A DNA stretch of 64,000 nt from Nitrincola salilacus (GCF_046271865.1 NZ_CP176580.1:2170001-2234000); one strand, 5' to 3'. Positions 42,862 through 51,638 are shown, numbered from the stretch's first letter. The notes: a model not told the origin generated them from the letters alone. A program made the numbers and translations.

Positions 42862-43449
42862 ATGAAGAGCTCAGTCAATCATGGAAAAGTCATCGTTGCG
42901 TTCTTTGCCGCTACGCTGGCCTCTGTGCTTGCTCTTCCGGTGTTTGAGTGCGCAGTTGGCCTTATTCCAGGCAGTGGTTACCATTGCGGTGAGTCGTTCA
43001 TCGCAGTGCTGCTGATTGGCCCCTTTATAGCGATACCCGCCATTTTGTTTGTTGCGCTTCCTCTCTTTCTTGCAATGCAAAAATGCCGATGGACGGCTTG
43101 GTGGCAGATAGTGCCCGCCGCCAGTGTAGCGAGCATTGTCGGGTTCCTGTTATTGAGTCCTGTATTGCTGTTTGGTAGTTTCTCGGCCATATACGCTAGT
43201 GCTTTTGTTGTCCTCCCTGTTTTATTGGTGATTGGGCGCTCTCGATCCGTTAACTGGTGGCGGATAACGTTAGGCGGCTGTATCGCAAGTGCCGTTATTA
43301 TTCTGGCTGTTGTAATCGCACCACTGAATAGGCTGGATACTGGCCTGATTGGGCTCTTTGGATATGTCGGGGCCTGTGCCGGAATCGTGTTTTGGCTTGT
43401 TGGAGTACGTGGTAATTTCAATACACAGCAGCCTGATGATCAACCATGA
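42862..43449 (+). CDS. Polytopic membrane protein of unknown function
   Basis: The product (195 aa from ATG 42862, with AGG six bases upstream; ATG 42856 is also in frame) has about five or six hydrophobic segments, for example VIVAFFAATLASVLALPVF, FIAVLLIGPFIAIPAILFVA and a C-terminal GYVGACAGIVFWLVGV. Short basic loops such as RSRSVNWWR separate them. No conserved catalytic motif is seen and I do not recognise the family. Confidence 0.7.
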   Translation: MKSSVNHGKVIVAFFAATLASVLALPVFECAVGLIPGSGYHCGESFIAVLLIGPFIAIPAILFVALPLFLAMQKCRWTAWWQIVPAASVASIVGFLLLSPVLLFGSFSAIYASAFVVLPVLLVIGRSRSVNWWRITLGGCIASAVIILAVVIAPLNRLDTGLIGLFGYVGACAGIVFWLVGVRGNFNTQQPDDQP

Positions 43450-43503
43450 ACAGGCAGGTGTTGTACTTGTTGTGGTATAGACTGCCTTTCAGGGGGCAAT
43501 CCA

Positions 43504-44400
43504 ATGATTGATCAGCTTGAAATTCATCACCTGCGTACCCTGAGTACTCTCTTTAAATATGGCACGCTGTCAGCTACGGCTGAACAGCTGGGCCTTTCTC
43601 AGCAGGCGGTCAGTCAGCAGCTGAAAAAGCTTCGGTTGATTCTGGGTGATCCATTGTTTTCTGCTACGGGGCAGGGCATGGCGCCAAGTCCTTATGCCCG
43701 CAGTATTCAGCCAATGATTGATTCTGTGTTGCAACAGTTGCAGCAAATGCCTCGTCCTGCAGATATCGATCCGCGCAGTGTATCGCGTAGCATGGTGATT
43801 TCGGCAACAGATCATGCTCAAAAAGTTGTGTTGGCGAGCCAGCTGCAGGCGATCAGGAGCTTCGCTCCCAAGCTTAAGGTGTTGGTGATCCCTATCGAAA
43901 GTGCAGGCCTTACCCGGAGAATGCAACTCGGTGAGATAGATCTTGCACTGACGACGGCTGGGTACGTTCCAGATGGATTATTGTCCCGCCCGCTGTTTGT
44001 CGAACGCTATCTTTGCGTCACTGCCAACGAGGCACTTCGCCGAACCGAACCTCTGACGCTCCAGCAACTGGTGGAGTATGATTTTGTTGTGACGTCTCCC
44101 GGTACAGCGGGTTTGTGTGGCTCAGCAGCAGACTGGTTTGAGCAACAAGGATATCCCCGTAATGTTGTTATTTCTTCACCGTCTTTTTTAATGACCCTGG
44201 AGCTACTCAGGCAGATAGAGCTGGTAGCGTTTATCCCTGAAAGGATGTTGCCGGTGCCGGGTCTTTTCGAAGTTCCGCTGGAGAAGTATCCGCCTGGCTT
44301 CGAGGTGGTGATGGCTTGGCATCCCAATGCAGGGCAGGATCCGGTGCTGAACTGGCTGATGGAACAACTGCAGCTTGTAGCGGCTACAAGTACGGCTTGA
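43504..44400 (+). CDS. LysR-family transcriptional regulator
   Basis: A 298-residue regulator with an N-terminal winged helix-turn-helix (LSATAEQLGLSQQAVSQQLKKL, described as residues about 20-41) and the periplasmic-binding-protein-like effector domain. It precedes and is co-directional with a RidA-family gene 61 bp downstream. It may control that gene, though LysR proteins more often act on divergent genes. The inducer cannot be predicted. Confidence 0.9.
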   Translation: MIDQLEIHHLRTLSTLFKYGTLSATAEQLGLSQQAVSQQLKKLRLILGDPLFSATGQGMAPSPYARSIQPMIDSVLQQLQQMPRPADIDPRSVSRSMVISATDHAQKVVLASQLQAIRSFAPKLKVLVIPIESAGLTRRMQLGEIDLALTTAGYVPDGLLSRPLFVERYLCVTANEALRRTEPLTLQQLVEYDFVVTSPGTAGLCGSAADWFEQQGYPRNVVISSPSFLMTLELLRQIELVAFIPERMLPVPGLFEVPLEKYPPGFEVVMAWHPNAGQDPVLNWLMEQLQLVAATSTA

Positions 44401-44461
44401 TGGGCAAGGGGGGCTGATGCTCTTAGACTGACCGGACTGTTTATCAAAAAACGAGGTCATC

Positions 44462-44872
44462 ATGAGTATCATCAAAATCAATCCGCAATCGCTTTATGAT
44501 GGGGCTCCTCATGGTTTGTCACATGCTGTGGTAGATGAAGTATCGGGGCTGGTTTTTATTTCAGGTCAGGTTGACTGGACACCGGACTATCAGGTCAAGA
44601 GTGGTGACATAGGCGAGCAGACCCGCAATGCCATTAGTAACCTGAAAGAGGTGCTGGCCGAAGCTGGCTCTGATATCAGCCATGTTCTTCAGCTGCGTGT
44701 TTATGTGCGCGGGGAGTTGGCTGATCACATGGAGAATATCATCCCGATCATGGTGGAAACTTTCGGCACTACGCGCCCGGCTGTGACCGGTGTTGGAGTC
44801 AGTTCATTGGCGTCTCCAGACACACTGGTAGAGATTGAAGCGGTTGCTCGGGTAATAAGGGCATCGACCTGA
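44462..44872 (+). CDS. RidA-family protein (YjgF/YER057c/UK114)
   Basis: A 136-residue protein with the RidA trimer fold. RidA members hydrolyse reactive enamine/imine intermediates released by PLP enzymes. Motifs seen are GLVFISGQVDW, GEQTRNAISNLKEVLAEAG and the C-terminal TRPAVTGVGVSSLASPDTLV followed by EIEAVARV, which contains the substrate-carboxylate Arg and the Glu. GAGGTC precedes the ATG. Subfamily is not certain. Confidence 0.9.
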   Translation: MSIIKINPQSLYDGAPHGLSHAVVDEVSGLVFISGQVDWTPDYQVKSGDIGEQTRNAISNLKEVLAEAGSDISHVLQLRVYVRGELADHMENIIPIMVETFGTTRPAVTGVGVSSLASPDTLVEIEAVARVIRAST

Positions 44873-44972
44873 GCTGAAAGGTTTGCTCATCAGGGAGGGT
44901 GATCAAGCGTTTATCCGCAACCTGAGTGGCGGTATATTTGAAGTGAGCGTTTAAAGTAACCAGGAGGCAGTA

Positions 44973-45377
44973 ATGGACGCAATGTACAGTGGCAGCTGTT
45001 TATGTGGTCAGGTTCGGTTTGTCGTTGAGGGGTTCAGCTCGCAAGTTGCAAACTGCCACTGTTCGATGTGCCGTAAATTCCACGGCGCAGCCTTCGCGAC
45101 CCTGGTGAGCGTCAGTGGTCTGAGATGGGTGTCTGGCGAATCTATGCTGAAGCATTATACGGCTGGCAACGGAACGGTCAGAAGCTTCTGTTCGGAGTGT
45201 GGCTCGAGCTTGGGCTTTCGTGGAAAAAACCAGCCGCTATCGGCGATTGAGATAGCTATCTCCGCGTTTGATGAAGATATCCCGGTTGAAGTGGATGCCC
45301 ATATTTATACCAACTACAAGGCATGCTGGCATCACATAGCTGATGAGCTGCCCGCCTTTGGAGAGGGGCGTGAGTGA
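44973..45377 (+). CDS. GFA-family (glutathione-dependent formaldehyde-activating-like) zinc protein
   Basis: A 134-residue protein with the zinc-binding cysteines of the GFA/CENP-V fold: GSCLCGQVRF, then NCHCSMCRKFHGAAF, then SFCSECGSSL. The family is named for a formaldehyde-glutathione activity but most members are uncharacterised. An AGGAGG ribosome-binding site lies before the ATG. An EamA transporter follows after 36 bp. Confidence 0.9.
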   Translation: MDAMYSGSCLCGQVRFVVEGFSSQVANCHCSMCRKFHGAAFATLVSVSGLRWVSGESMLKHYTAGNGTVRSFCSECGSSLGFRGKNQPLSAIEIAISAFDEDIPVEVDAHIYTNYKACWHHIADELPAFGEGRE

Positions 45378-45413
45378 CTTTTTCCCATACTTGATATTCA
45401 GGTGCTGAACTCC

Positions 45414-46265
45414 ATGCCGCATTTGCGCTTGATCCTTCTGACCTCGCTGGCCATGATCGCATTTGCGGGGAACTCGCTGCTGTGCCGTGTGGCGCTTTTA
45501 CAGACCGATATTGATGCGGCCAGTTTTACCACTATTCGATTGGTGTCTGGCGCAGTCACGCTGTGGCTGATTGTCCGTATGCGTCAAGGTGAACGGGCTG
45601 GAGGTGGTAACTGGTTATCAGCATTGGCGCTGTTTGTGTATGCGGCAGGCTTTTCATTTGCCTACATCAGTCTTACGGCTGCGACCGGTGCGTTGCTACT
45701 GTTTGGTGCCGTTCAGGCGACTATGATCAGCTATGGTTTCTGGAGGGGAGAGCGTCTGTCAGCCCTTCAGTTGGTTGGCTTTTTGCTGGCTCTTGCCGGG
45801 TTGGTAGGGCTGCTGTTACCAGGTTTATCAGCACCACCTCTGGCGGGTTCTCTGTTGATGCTCGGGGCAGGAGTCGCTTGGGGTATCTATTCTCTGCGCG
45901 GTAAGGGTGGTGGTGATCCCACGCGCGTTACAGCGGGTAATTTTCTGCGTGCAGCGCCGATTGCTGCAGGTTTGAGTCTGTTGATGTTGAGTCGTTATTC
46001 TGTGGATATGGCCGGGTTCTGGTATGCGGTGGCGTCTGGTGCGCTGGCGTCTGGAATCGGTTATGCGATCTGGTATACAGCCCTGCCTGCCTTGCGGGCC
46101 ACCAGTGCTGCGACGATTCAGCTCAGTGTGCCGGTCATTGCTGCACTGGGCGGAATTGCCTTTCTGGGCGAGAGTCTCTCACTGCGCCTGGTGCTGGCAT
46201 CGGTGGCGATCCTTGGTGGTATCGCGCTGGTGATTCTGGCTCGTTCATGTGAACAGGGGGTGTAG
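45414..46265 (+). CDS. EamA/DMT-family transporter
   Basis: A 283-residue protein with about ten membrane segments in two EamA repeats. The first carries FAYISLTAATGALLLFGAVQ and the second YTALPALRATSAATIQLSVP followed by AALGGIAFLGE. ATG 45414 fits the upstream AGG better than the GTG at 45402. Substrate unknown. One of three EamA transporters in the window, none close enough in sequence to look like a recent duplicate. Confidence 0.85.
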   Translation: MPHLRLILLTSLAMIAFAGNSLLCRVALLQTDIDAASFTTIRLVSGAVTLWLIVRMRQGERAGGGNWLSALALFVYAAGFSFAYISLTAATGALLLFGAVQATMISYGFWRGERLSALQLVGFLLALAGLVGLLLPGLSAPPLAGSLLMLGAGVAWGIYSLRGKGGGDPTRVTAGNFLRAAPIAAGLSLLMLSRYSVDMAGFWYAVASGALASGIGYAIWYTALPALRATSAATIQLSVPVIAALGGIAFLGESLSLRLVLASVAILGGIALVILARSCEQGV

Positions 46266-46374
46266 TTTTATCAGTTCTCTTCTATTTCCACTCTTGAGTT
46301 CTCAATATGTCCTGAGTCTTTTTCTCGCTCAAGAGTCTGAGCATTTTATGACCTGCAATATCAACTTGTGCTTT

Positions 46375-46692
46375 TCAGGCTACAGCGTGAGCTACCTCTT
46401 CAAGTGATTTGACAGACGCCAGCCGACTGTTATCGGCATGCTCAACTTCCCACACATCAAATCGAGTCTGCATGTTCAGCCAGCTGGCCACAGACGTGCC
46501 GGTGGCTTTGGCGATCCGCAAGGCCAGTTCCTTGCTGCAGGCCGTATGACCGTTTATGAACAAAGACAGATGTTTGCGGGATACACCCATTGCCTTGGCC
46601 GCAGCGGTTACACTCAACCCCAATGGATTGAGCACATCAGCTTTAAATACTAGGCCAGGATGGGCCGGTTTACGGGTACGAATGCGAGTCAC
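46375..46692 (-). CDS. higA: HigA-family antitoxin, orphaned
   Basis: A 105-residue helix-turn-helix protein of the HigA type: TRIRTRKPAHPGLVF at the start, the HTH LSVTAAAKAMGVSRKHLSLF and a C-terminal LRIAKATGTSVASWLNMQ. The GTG at 46692 with GAGAGGTG upstream gives the usual HigA N-terminus; the longer frame to 46791 would run through higB. Its toxin gene immediately upstream has lost its 5' half, so the antitoxin is probably a relic or a stand-alone regulator. Confidence 0.85.
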   Translation of the reverse strand: MTRIRTRKPAHPGLVFKADVLNPLGLSVTAAAKAMGVSRKHLSLFINGHTACSKELALRIAKATGTSVASWLNMQTRFDVWEVEHADNSRLASVKSLEEVAHAVA

Positions 46693-46702
46693 GCTACACC
46701 TC

Positions 46703-46855
46703 TCAGTGGTATTGCTCATAATCCACGACAACGGCATCGCCATTGTCAAACTCAAAGGTAAGGCGCCAGGCTCCCGATACATCAATCGCATACCGCCCCA
46801 CCATTTTTCCCTTCAGCGGGTGTAGGCGATAATCAGAGGAAGGTCGGTGGCTGGA
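46703..46855 (-). pseudogene. higB: Truncated higB toxin (C-terminal half only)
   Basis: A minus-strand frame ending at TGA 46705-46703, 10 bp before higA, encodes DYRLHPLKGKMVGRYAIDV and then SGAWRLTFEFDNGDAVVVDY. These match the C-terminal half of HigB/RelE-type mRNA interferases, including the RLHPLKG and WRLTFEF signature. Upstream the frame meets the stop codon of the XRE gene at 46856-46858, so the N-terminal roughly 45 residues are missing. The toxin cannot be made as an intact protein. Confidence 0.75.
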
Positions 46856-47080
46856 TTAGCGATCAGCGTTGGGCTCATCCGGGCTAAAGCTGAGGATGTC
46901 TCCCGGCTGACACTCAAGTATCTGACAAATCCGCTCCAGTGTCGAAAAGCGCACTCCTTTGACTTTACCGGTGCGCAGCAACGATAAATTCTGCTCGGTA
47001 ATTCCGATCTCATTAGCGAGCTCTTTGCCGCGGATCTTTCGTTTAGCCAGCATGACATCCAGATTGACGATGATAGGCAT
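46856..47080 (-). CDS. Small XRE-family regulator (YozG-like)
   Basis: A 74-residue Cro/CI-type helix-turn-helix protein: VNLDVMLAKRKIRGKELANE, then the recognition helix region ITEQNLSLLRTGKVKGVRFST, then a short tail ending FSPDEPNADR. GAGGTG precedes the ATG. Such proteins are regularly paired with a DUF2975 membrane protein, exactly as here (9 bp downstream of it). The palindrome at 47641-47670 is a likely operator. The gene ends at the scar of the truncated higB. Confidence 0.88.
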   Translation of the reverse strand: MPIIVNLDVMLAKRKIRGKELANEIGITEQNLSLLRTGKVKGVRFSTLERICQILECQPGDILSFSPDEPNADR

Positions 47081-47089
47081 TTCACACCT

Positions 47090-47611
47090 CTAGATGAATT
47101 GCTTGTTTTCACTCTCCAGTTGGCTACCCTTGATCAGTAGATCGCTCATGACCCACAGAAGCATAGCTAAGGCTATCACCTTAATTTCACCACTGCCGAG
47201 TGAGATAGAGAGCATCTTCTGGCCAGCAGGATGATTCATTGAGAGCAATAGGCTGGAAAGCGCGTAGTGTAGAGGTTTGGCGAGTGCTTGTGCAAACAGA
47301 AGTATTGAAAACAGTCGCAGATTGCGGCTGTTGCTCTGGTTAAAGTGTTCTCCTTTGGCGAAGTTGCTGAATGCGCGGCGCAGAAAATAGAGCCCCCACA
47401 ATCCGACAGCAAGGTAAAGCAGGGTTAACAGCCATAAGCCATACCATTGCAACGAAGTAACTGTTTGCCATTGTATGGGCAGGCGGAGCTGATTCTGTGC
47501 CAGTGTTGCAAAGAGATCAATATTGAAAAGAAAGAATAAAGTGGTTATCGGGGTCAGTATGAGTAGAACCCAGCAGCCTCGGGCGATAAGTAGTGAAAAG
47601 TACTGAGCCAT
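47090..47611 (-). CDS. DUF2975-family membrane protein
   Basis: A 173-residue protein with four membrane segments (for example GCWVLLILTPITTLFFLFN, YGLWLLTLLYLAVGLWGLYF and VIALAMLLWVMSDLL). The middle FAKGEHFNQSNSRNLRLFS motif is characteristic of DUF2975. Function is unknown. It is translated with the XRE regulator that follows, as in many bacteria. Confidence 0.85.
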   Translation of the reverse strand: MAQYFSLLIARGCWVLLILTPITTLFFLFNIDLFATLAQNQLRLPIQWQTVTSLQWYGLWLLTLLYLAVGLWGLYFLRRAFSNFAKGEHFNQSNSRNLRLFSILLFAQALAKPLHYALSSLLLSMNHPAGQKMLSISLGSGEIKVIALAMLLWVMSDLLIKGSQLESENKQFI

Positions 47612-47640
47612 CAACTCTCTCCTTGACGTGATTGTTTAAG

Positions 47641-47670
47641 GATAATAAATTATCGTTTTATGATAATTTA
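47641..47670. promoter_or_regulatory. Inverted-repeat operator upstream of the DUF2975/XRE pair
   Basis: TAAATTATC (47646-47654) and GATAATTTA (47662-47670) form perfect 9-bp arms with 7 bp between. A further GATAAT at 47641 forms an additional half-site pair with ATTATC. It lies 30-60 bp upstream of the DUF2975 start and, on the other side, about 40 bp before the lipoprotein gene at 47710. Autoregulation by the XRE protein is the simplest reading. Confidence 0.6.
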
Positions 47671-47709
47671 GTCAAGATGATATTGCGACGGACGAAATAG
47701 GGGATGGTC

Positions 47710-47913
47710 ATGAATAGATTTCTGTTATTGCTGCTATTATTGCTGAGTGTCGCTGCGTGCAGTAACCAGGCGATGTATGACACTATGCGCCATTATCAGC
47801 GTGATGCCTGCAATAGAGAAGTGCCACCGCAGTATGCTGAATGTATCGCGCAAACAAAGAAACCCTATAAAAAATATAAGCAAGAACGAAACGAGTCATT
47901 AGAAAGGGAATAG
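47710..47913 (+). CDS. Small lipoprotein of unknown function
   Basis: A 67-residue product with a poly-leucine signal peptide and lipobox SVAAC (Cys at about residue 18). The mature part is short, hydrophilic and Lys/Arg/Glu-rich, with two further cysteines (DACNREVPPQYAECIAQ). It is divergent from the DUF2975 gene and 5 bp upstream of the methyltransferase gene, so probably co-transcribed with it. No family recognised. Confidence 0.7.
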   Translation: MNRFLLLLLLLLSVAACSNQAMYDTMRHYQRDACNREVPPQYAECIAQTKKPYKKYKQERNESLERE

Positions 47914-47918
47914 ATCAG

Positions 47919-48539
47919 ATGAAGAGTGCTCAACAGTTCTGGGATAAAGCGGCTTCACGCTATTCCAGAAGTCCTATCAAGGATGAGAAAAGCTATCAGA
48001 AAAAACTTGAAGTCACTCAGCAGTACTTCCGTCCCGATTGGTCTGTACTGGAGTTTGGTTGCGGCACAGGAAGCACCGCCATTATTCATGCCCCCCATGT
48101 TAAACATATTCTCGCGACTGATGTTTCGAGCAAGATGTTGGAGATCGCTGAGCAAAAAGCGCGGGATGCAGGGGTTGAGAATGCCAGTTTTCAGCAGGGT
48201 ACGCTGGATAGTCTGGAGTTGGAGCCGGAGAGCTTTGATGCTGTTCTGGGGCTGAACATACTGCACCTTCTGGAAGATGTCGAATCGGCAATTGCTCGCG
48301 TCAATCAACTGCTTAAGCCTGGTGGTGTTTTTGTGTCCAACACTGCTCTTATAGCAGAAATGAAGTTCTATTGGCGATTACTGATCCCGATCATGCAGCG
48401 CCTGGGATTGGCCCCGCATGTGAGTGTCTTTTCGAAACAGGCGCTTGTGTCCATGTTGAGTGATGCTGGCTTCAGTATCGATTACGAGTGGCAGCCGGGG
48501 AGTGAGTGGGTTTATATCGTTGCCCGCAAGAGTGCTTGA
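47919..48539 (+). CDS. Class I SAM-dependent methyltransferase
   Basis: A 206-residue enzyme with the SAM-binding motif I VLEFGCGTGSTAI, the acidic motif II residue in ILATDVSSKMLEIA, and motif IV-VI around DAVLGLNILHLLEDVE and LKPGGVFVSNT. It resembles UbiE/type-11 methyltransferases, but the substrate cannot be inferred. Its start follows the small lipoprotein stop by 5 bp. Confidence 0.88.
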   Translation: MKSAQQFWDKAASRYSRSPIKDEKSYQKKLEVTQQYFRPDWSVLEFGCGTGSTAIIHAPHVKHILATDVSSKMLEIAEQKARDAGVENASFQQGTLDSLELEPESFDAVLGLNILHLLEDVESAIARVNQLLKPGGVFVSNTALIAEMKFYWRLLIPIMQRLGLAPHVSVFSKQALVSMLSDAGFSIDYEWQPGSEWVYIVARKSA

Positions 48540-48567
48540 ATCAGCCCTTTTCGATTTGTGAAAACTA

Positions 48568-49983
48568 TCAACTCACGCAGGGCAGGTCCGTCCAGCGGGT
48601 CGTATAAGCCGGGGAGCGGTGTTCCTGTTTCATCCGCCAGGGTTGCTGGCAGCCCTGACGTGCGAAGTGGATACGGCCTCTGCCAGTGAGGTTGATCCGA
48701 TCGAGCACGGTCATCAACGCCTTGCTATTGGCGGGTAGTGTGCTCTTGCTTTTGAACAGATCCGGCTGATAGGTACCGGGGGCAAAGAAATCGCCCAGCA
48801 TGACGCCTGCTTTGGCGTAGTCGTAGCCATCGCGCCAGATCTGATCAAGCAGCTTCATGCAACTATCCAGCAGAATACGGGTATCGTCGCTGGGTAGATC
48901 CAGTTCCAGGCTGGCCGATTGCGCATAGTAGGGCTGCCCGGGAGTAAACGAGCTGGTGCGGATAAAAATACCAATCCGCCGTGCATAGCGTTGTTCCAGA
49001 CGTAATTTCTCGGCGGCTCGGCCTGCATAGGTGGCGATCGCTTCACGCATTGGTTGCAGCGTGGTGATACGCTCACCGAAGGAGCGCGAGCAGAGTATCT
49101 GCTGCTTGGTTGCAGGGCTTTCATCGAGTCCGAAACAGGGGGTGCCGTTCAGTTCATTGATGGTACGCTCCAGAGTGACAGAGAAGCGTTTACGCATCAT
49201 GCGTGGATCGCTCTGTGCCAGCTTCAATGCGCTGTCGATCCCCATCGCCTCAAGATGCTTGCTCAGGCGGCGCCCAACCCCCCAGACATTGCCAACTGGC
49301 ATCAGCGACATCAGTTTTTTCTGACGTGCTGTGCAGCTCAGGTCCACTATGCCGCCAGTGGCTGGGTAGCGCTTCGCAGCTTGATTGGCCAGTTTGGCGA
49401 GAGTTTTACTCGGTGCCATGCCAACACTGACGCTGATACCCAGCCAGCGCTGCAGAGTATCACGTATCTGCTGGCCGAACTCAGGCAGCGGCAGGAGATT
49501 GCGCACGCCGGTCAGGTCTAGAAAAGCTTCATCAATCGAGTAGACCTCAACCCGTGGGGCCAACTCCTCCAGCACCTGCATGACTCGCGCAGAGATATCG
49601 CCATAGAGCGGGTAGTTGGATGAGAACACTACGATCTGATGCTGGCGTATCAGTTGTTGTACCTGAAACAGCGGGGCACCCATCGGCACACCGAGCGCTT
49701 TGGCTTCGGCAGAGCGGGCGATGATGCAGCCGTCATTGTTGGATAGCACAATCACCGGGCGCAGTTGTAATTTCTTGACCGTCAGCTCGGCATTGAAACC
49801 GGCGATGACGATATCGCCATGTTCAGCCTGCAGCGAGCGATCCATCACAAGGATATCTCCGGGAAAAATTCCAGCCTCGATCATGGAGTCTCCCTGAGCG
49901 CGCACGAAAAAAGTGGCAGCGGGTTTCTGGATGCACAGTTCGTTCAGATCCAGCGTCCGTTCGATAAAGTCCTGTGCCTGCAA
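48568..49983 (-). pseudogene. umuC: Deletion-derived UmuD'-UmuC fusion (DNA polymerase V)
   Basis: One unbroken 471-codon frame. Residues 1-76 are UmuD, from about E. coli residue 28 to 103, with the self-cleavage dyad S33 (GDSM) and K70 (LTVKKLQLRP). Residue 77 onward is UmuC from its residue 27 to the C-terminus (VIVLSNNDGC, then YSIDEAFLDLTGVRN, to the normal end). Missing are the UmuD N-terminus with its Cys-Gly cleavage site, the last roughly 36 UmuD residues, and the first 26 UmuC residues with the first catalytic Asp. The frame opens at a TTG without a good ribosome-binding site, 20 bp after the acyl-CoA synthetase stop. The lexA-type promoter is gone too. Probably inactive, but the frame is remarkably intact. 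Confidence 0.85.
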
Positions 49984-50003
49984 CGCAATCAGGTTATTGG
50001 AAA

Positions 50004-51638
50004 TCAGCCTTTGCTATTGGCCTTGTCCCGCAGTACGAACTTCTGAATCTTGCCGGTCGAGGTTTTCGGCAGGTCACAGAAGATCACTTTTTTCGGAGCC
50101 TTGAATCGCGCCATGTTATCGCGGCAGAAGTTGATGATTGTCTCTTCACTGACGTTGCCTGCGTTGGGCTTCAGGGCGATAAATGCACAGGGCACTTCGC
50201 CCCATTTCTCATCCTGCATCGCTACCACGGCGGCCTCCAGCACAGCTGGATGGCGATACAGCACATCCTCCACCTCGATGGATGAGATATTCTCGCCACC
50301 GGAGATGATAATGTCTTTGGAGCGATCTTTGATTTCGACATAGCCATCGGCATGCCATACTGCCAGATCACCGGAGTGGAACCAGCCACCGGCAAAGGAT
50401 TTATCGGTGGTGCCGGGGTTCTTCAGATAGCCCTTCATGACCAGGTTGCCGCGCATGAAGATCTCGCCGATGGTTTCTCCATCCTGCGGTACCGGTTCCA
50501 GCGTTTCGGGGTTGGCGACCATCAGCCCTTCCAGCATTGGAGCGCGTACTCCTTGGCGTGACTTGAGGCGGGCCTTTTCGGTAGCGGTTTTCTCATCCCA
50601 CTCATCATGCCAGGCGCAGACGACGCTCGGGCCGTAGGTTTCAGTCAGGCCATAGACGTGTGTTACACGGAACCCCATCTGCTCCATCCCTTCGATCACA
50701 GAGGCCGGTGGCGCGGCACCGGCGGTCATCACCTTGACCTCATGCTGGATACCCGTTTTCATCTCATCCGGGGCGTTGTTCAGCATATTGAGTACGATAG
50801 GAGCACCGCAGAAGTGGTTGACCTTTTCCTGTTTGATCGCATCATAGATATGATCGGCGCGTACATGGCGCAAGCAGACACTGACACCGGAAGAGGCAGC
50901 AATCGCCCAAGGGAAGCACCAGCCATTGCAGTGGAACATCGGCAGGGTCCAGAGATAGACCGGATGGTGACCCATATCCCAGGAGACAATATTGCTCATG
51001 GCATTCAGATAGGCGCCCCGGTGGTGGTAGACCACTCCTTTCGGGTCGCCGGTGGTGCCGGAGGTGTAGTTGAGGGTGATCGCTTCCCACTCATCTTCGG
51101 GCATCTGCCAGACAAAGTCGGGATCGCCTTCGTTCAGTAGCGCTTCATAGTCTTTTTCGCCGATCAGTTCGCCGCCTTCATAGAAGGGGTCGTCGATATC
51201 GATCACCAAGGGTTTATTGGCCATCATCCTGACGGCACGCTGAATCACTTCGGAAAACTCACGATCTACAATGACCACTTTGGCTTCGCCATGTTGCAGG
51301 ATAAAGCTGATCGCTTCGGCATCCAGGCGGATGTTGAGTGCATTCAGCACAGCACCAGCCATGGGCACGGCGAAATGGGTTTCGAAGGTTTCTGGCAGGT
51401 TGGGGGCCATGACGGCGACGGTATCCCCCTTGCCGATACCCCGTTTGTGCAAGGCGCTGGCCAGCTGGCAGCAGCGGCGATAGGTCTCAGCCCAGGTACG
51501 GCGCAGGCTCTGGTGCACAACCGCTGTTCTGTTAGGGTAGACATCTGCGGCACGGGTAATGAAGCTTAAAGGGGTCAGCGGGGTATAGTTGGCCTGGTTC
51601 TGCTCAAGACCCAGTGCATAGAGGTTGTGCTTATTCAT
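50004..51638 (-). CDS. AMP-forming acyl-CoA synthetase (DmdB/medium-chain type)
   Basis: An ANL-superfamily ligase that activates a carboxylic acid to its acyl-CoA through an acyl-adenylate. The 544-residue protein has the P-loop-like LNYTSGTTGDPKGVVY, the HVYGLTETYGPS adenylate motif, the hinge FHSGDLAVWHADGYVEIKDR and the catalytic Lys in LPKTSTGKIQKF. The pattern resembles methylmercaptopropionate-CoA ligase DmdB and related fatty-acyl ligases common in marine bacteria. Substrate not decidable. Downstream, the remnant umuDC frame begins only 20 bp away, suggesting a deletion endpoint next to this gene. Confidence 0.88.
   Translation of the reverse strand: MNKHNLYALGLEQNQANYTPLTPLSFITRAADVYPNRTAVVHQSLRRTWAETYRRCCQLASALHKRGIGKGDTVAVMAPNLPETFETHFAVPMAGAVLNALNIRLDAEAISFILQHGEAKVVIVDREFSEVIQRAVRMMANKPLVIDIDDPFYEGGELIGEKDYEALLNEGDPDFVWQMPEDEWEAITLNYTSGTTGDPKGVVYHHRGAYLNAMSNIVSWDMGHHPVYLWTLPMFHCNGWCFPWAIAASSGVSVCLRHVRADHIYDAIKQEKVNHFCGAPIVLNMLNNAPDEMKTGIQHEVKVMTAGAAPPASVIEGMEQMGFRVTHVYGLTETYGPSVVCAWHDEWDEKTATEKARLKSRQGVRAPMLEGLMVANPETLEPVPQDGETIGEIFMRGNLVMKGYLKNPGTTDKSFAGGWFHSGDLAVWHADGYVEIKDRSKDIIISGGENISSIEVEDVLYRHPAVLEAAVVAMQDEKWGEVPCAFIALKPNAGNVSEETIINFCRDNMARFKAPKKVIFCDLPKTSTGKIQKFVLRDKANSKG

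Noticed and set aside
46290..46336. ACTCTTGAG...CTCAAGAGT inverted repeat after the EamA gene at 45414
   Set aside because: Arms are separated by about 29 nt and lack a T-run next to the second arm; could be chance.
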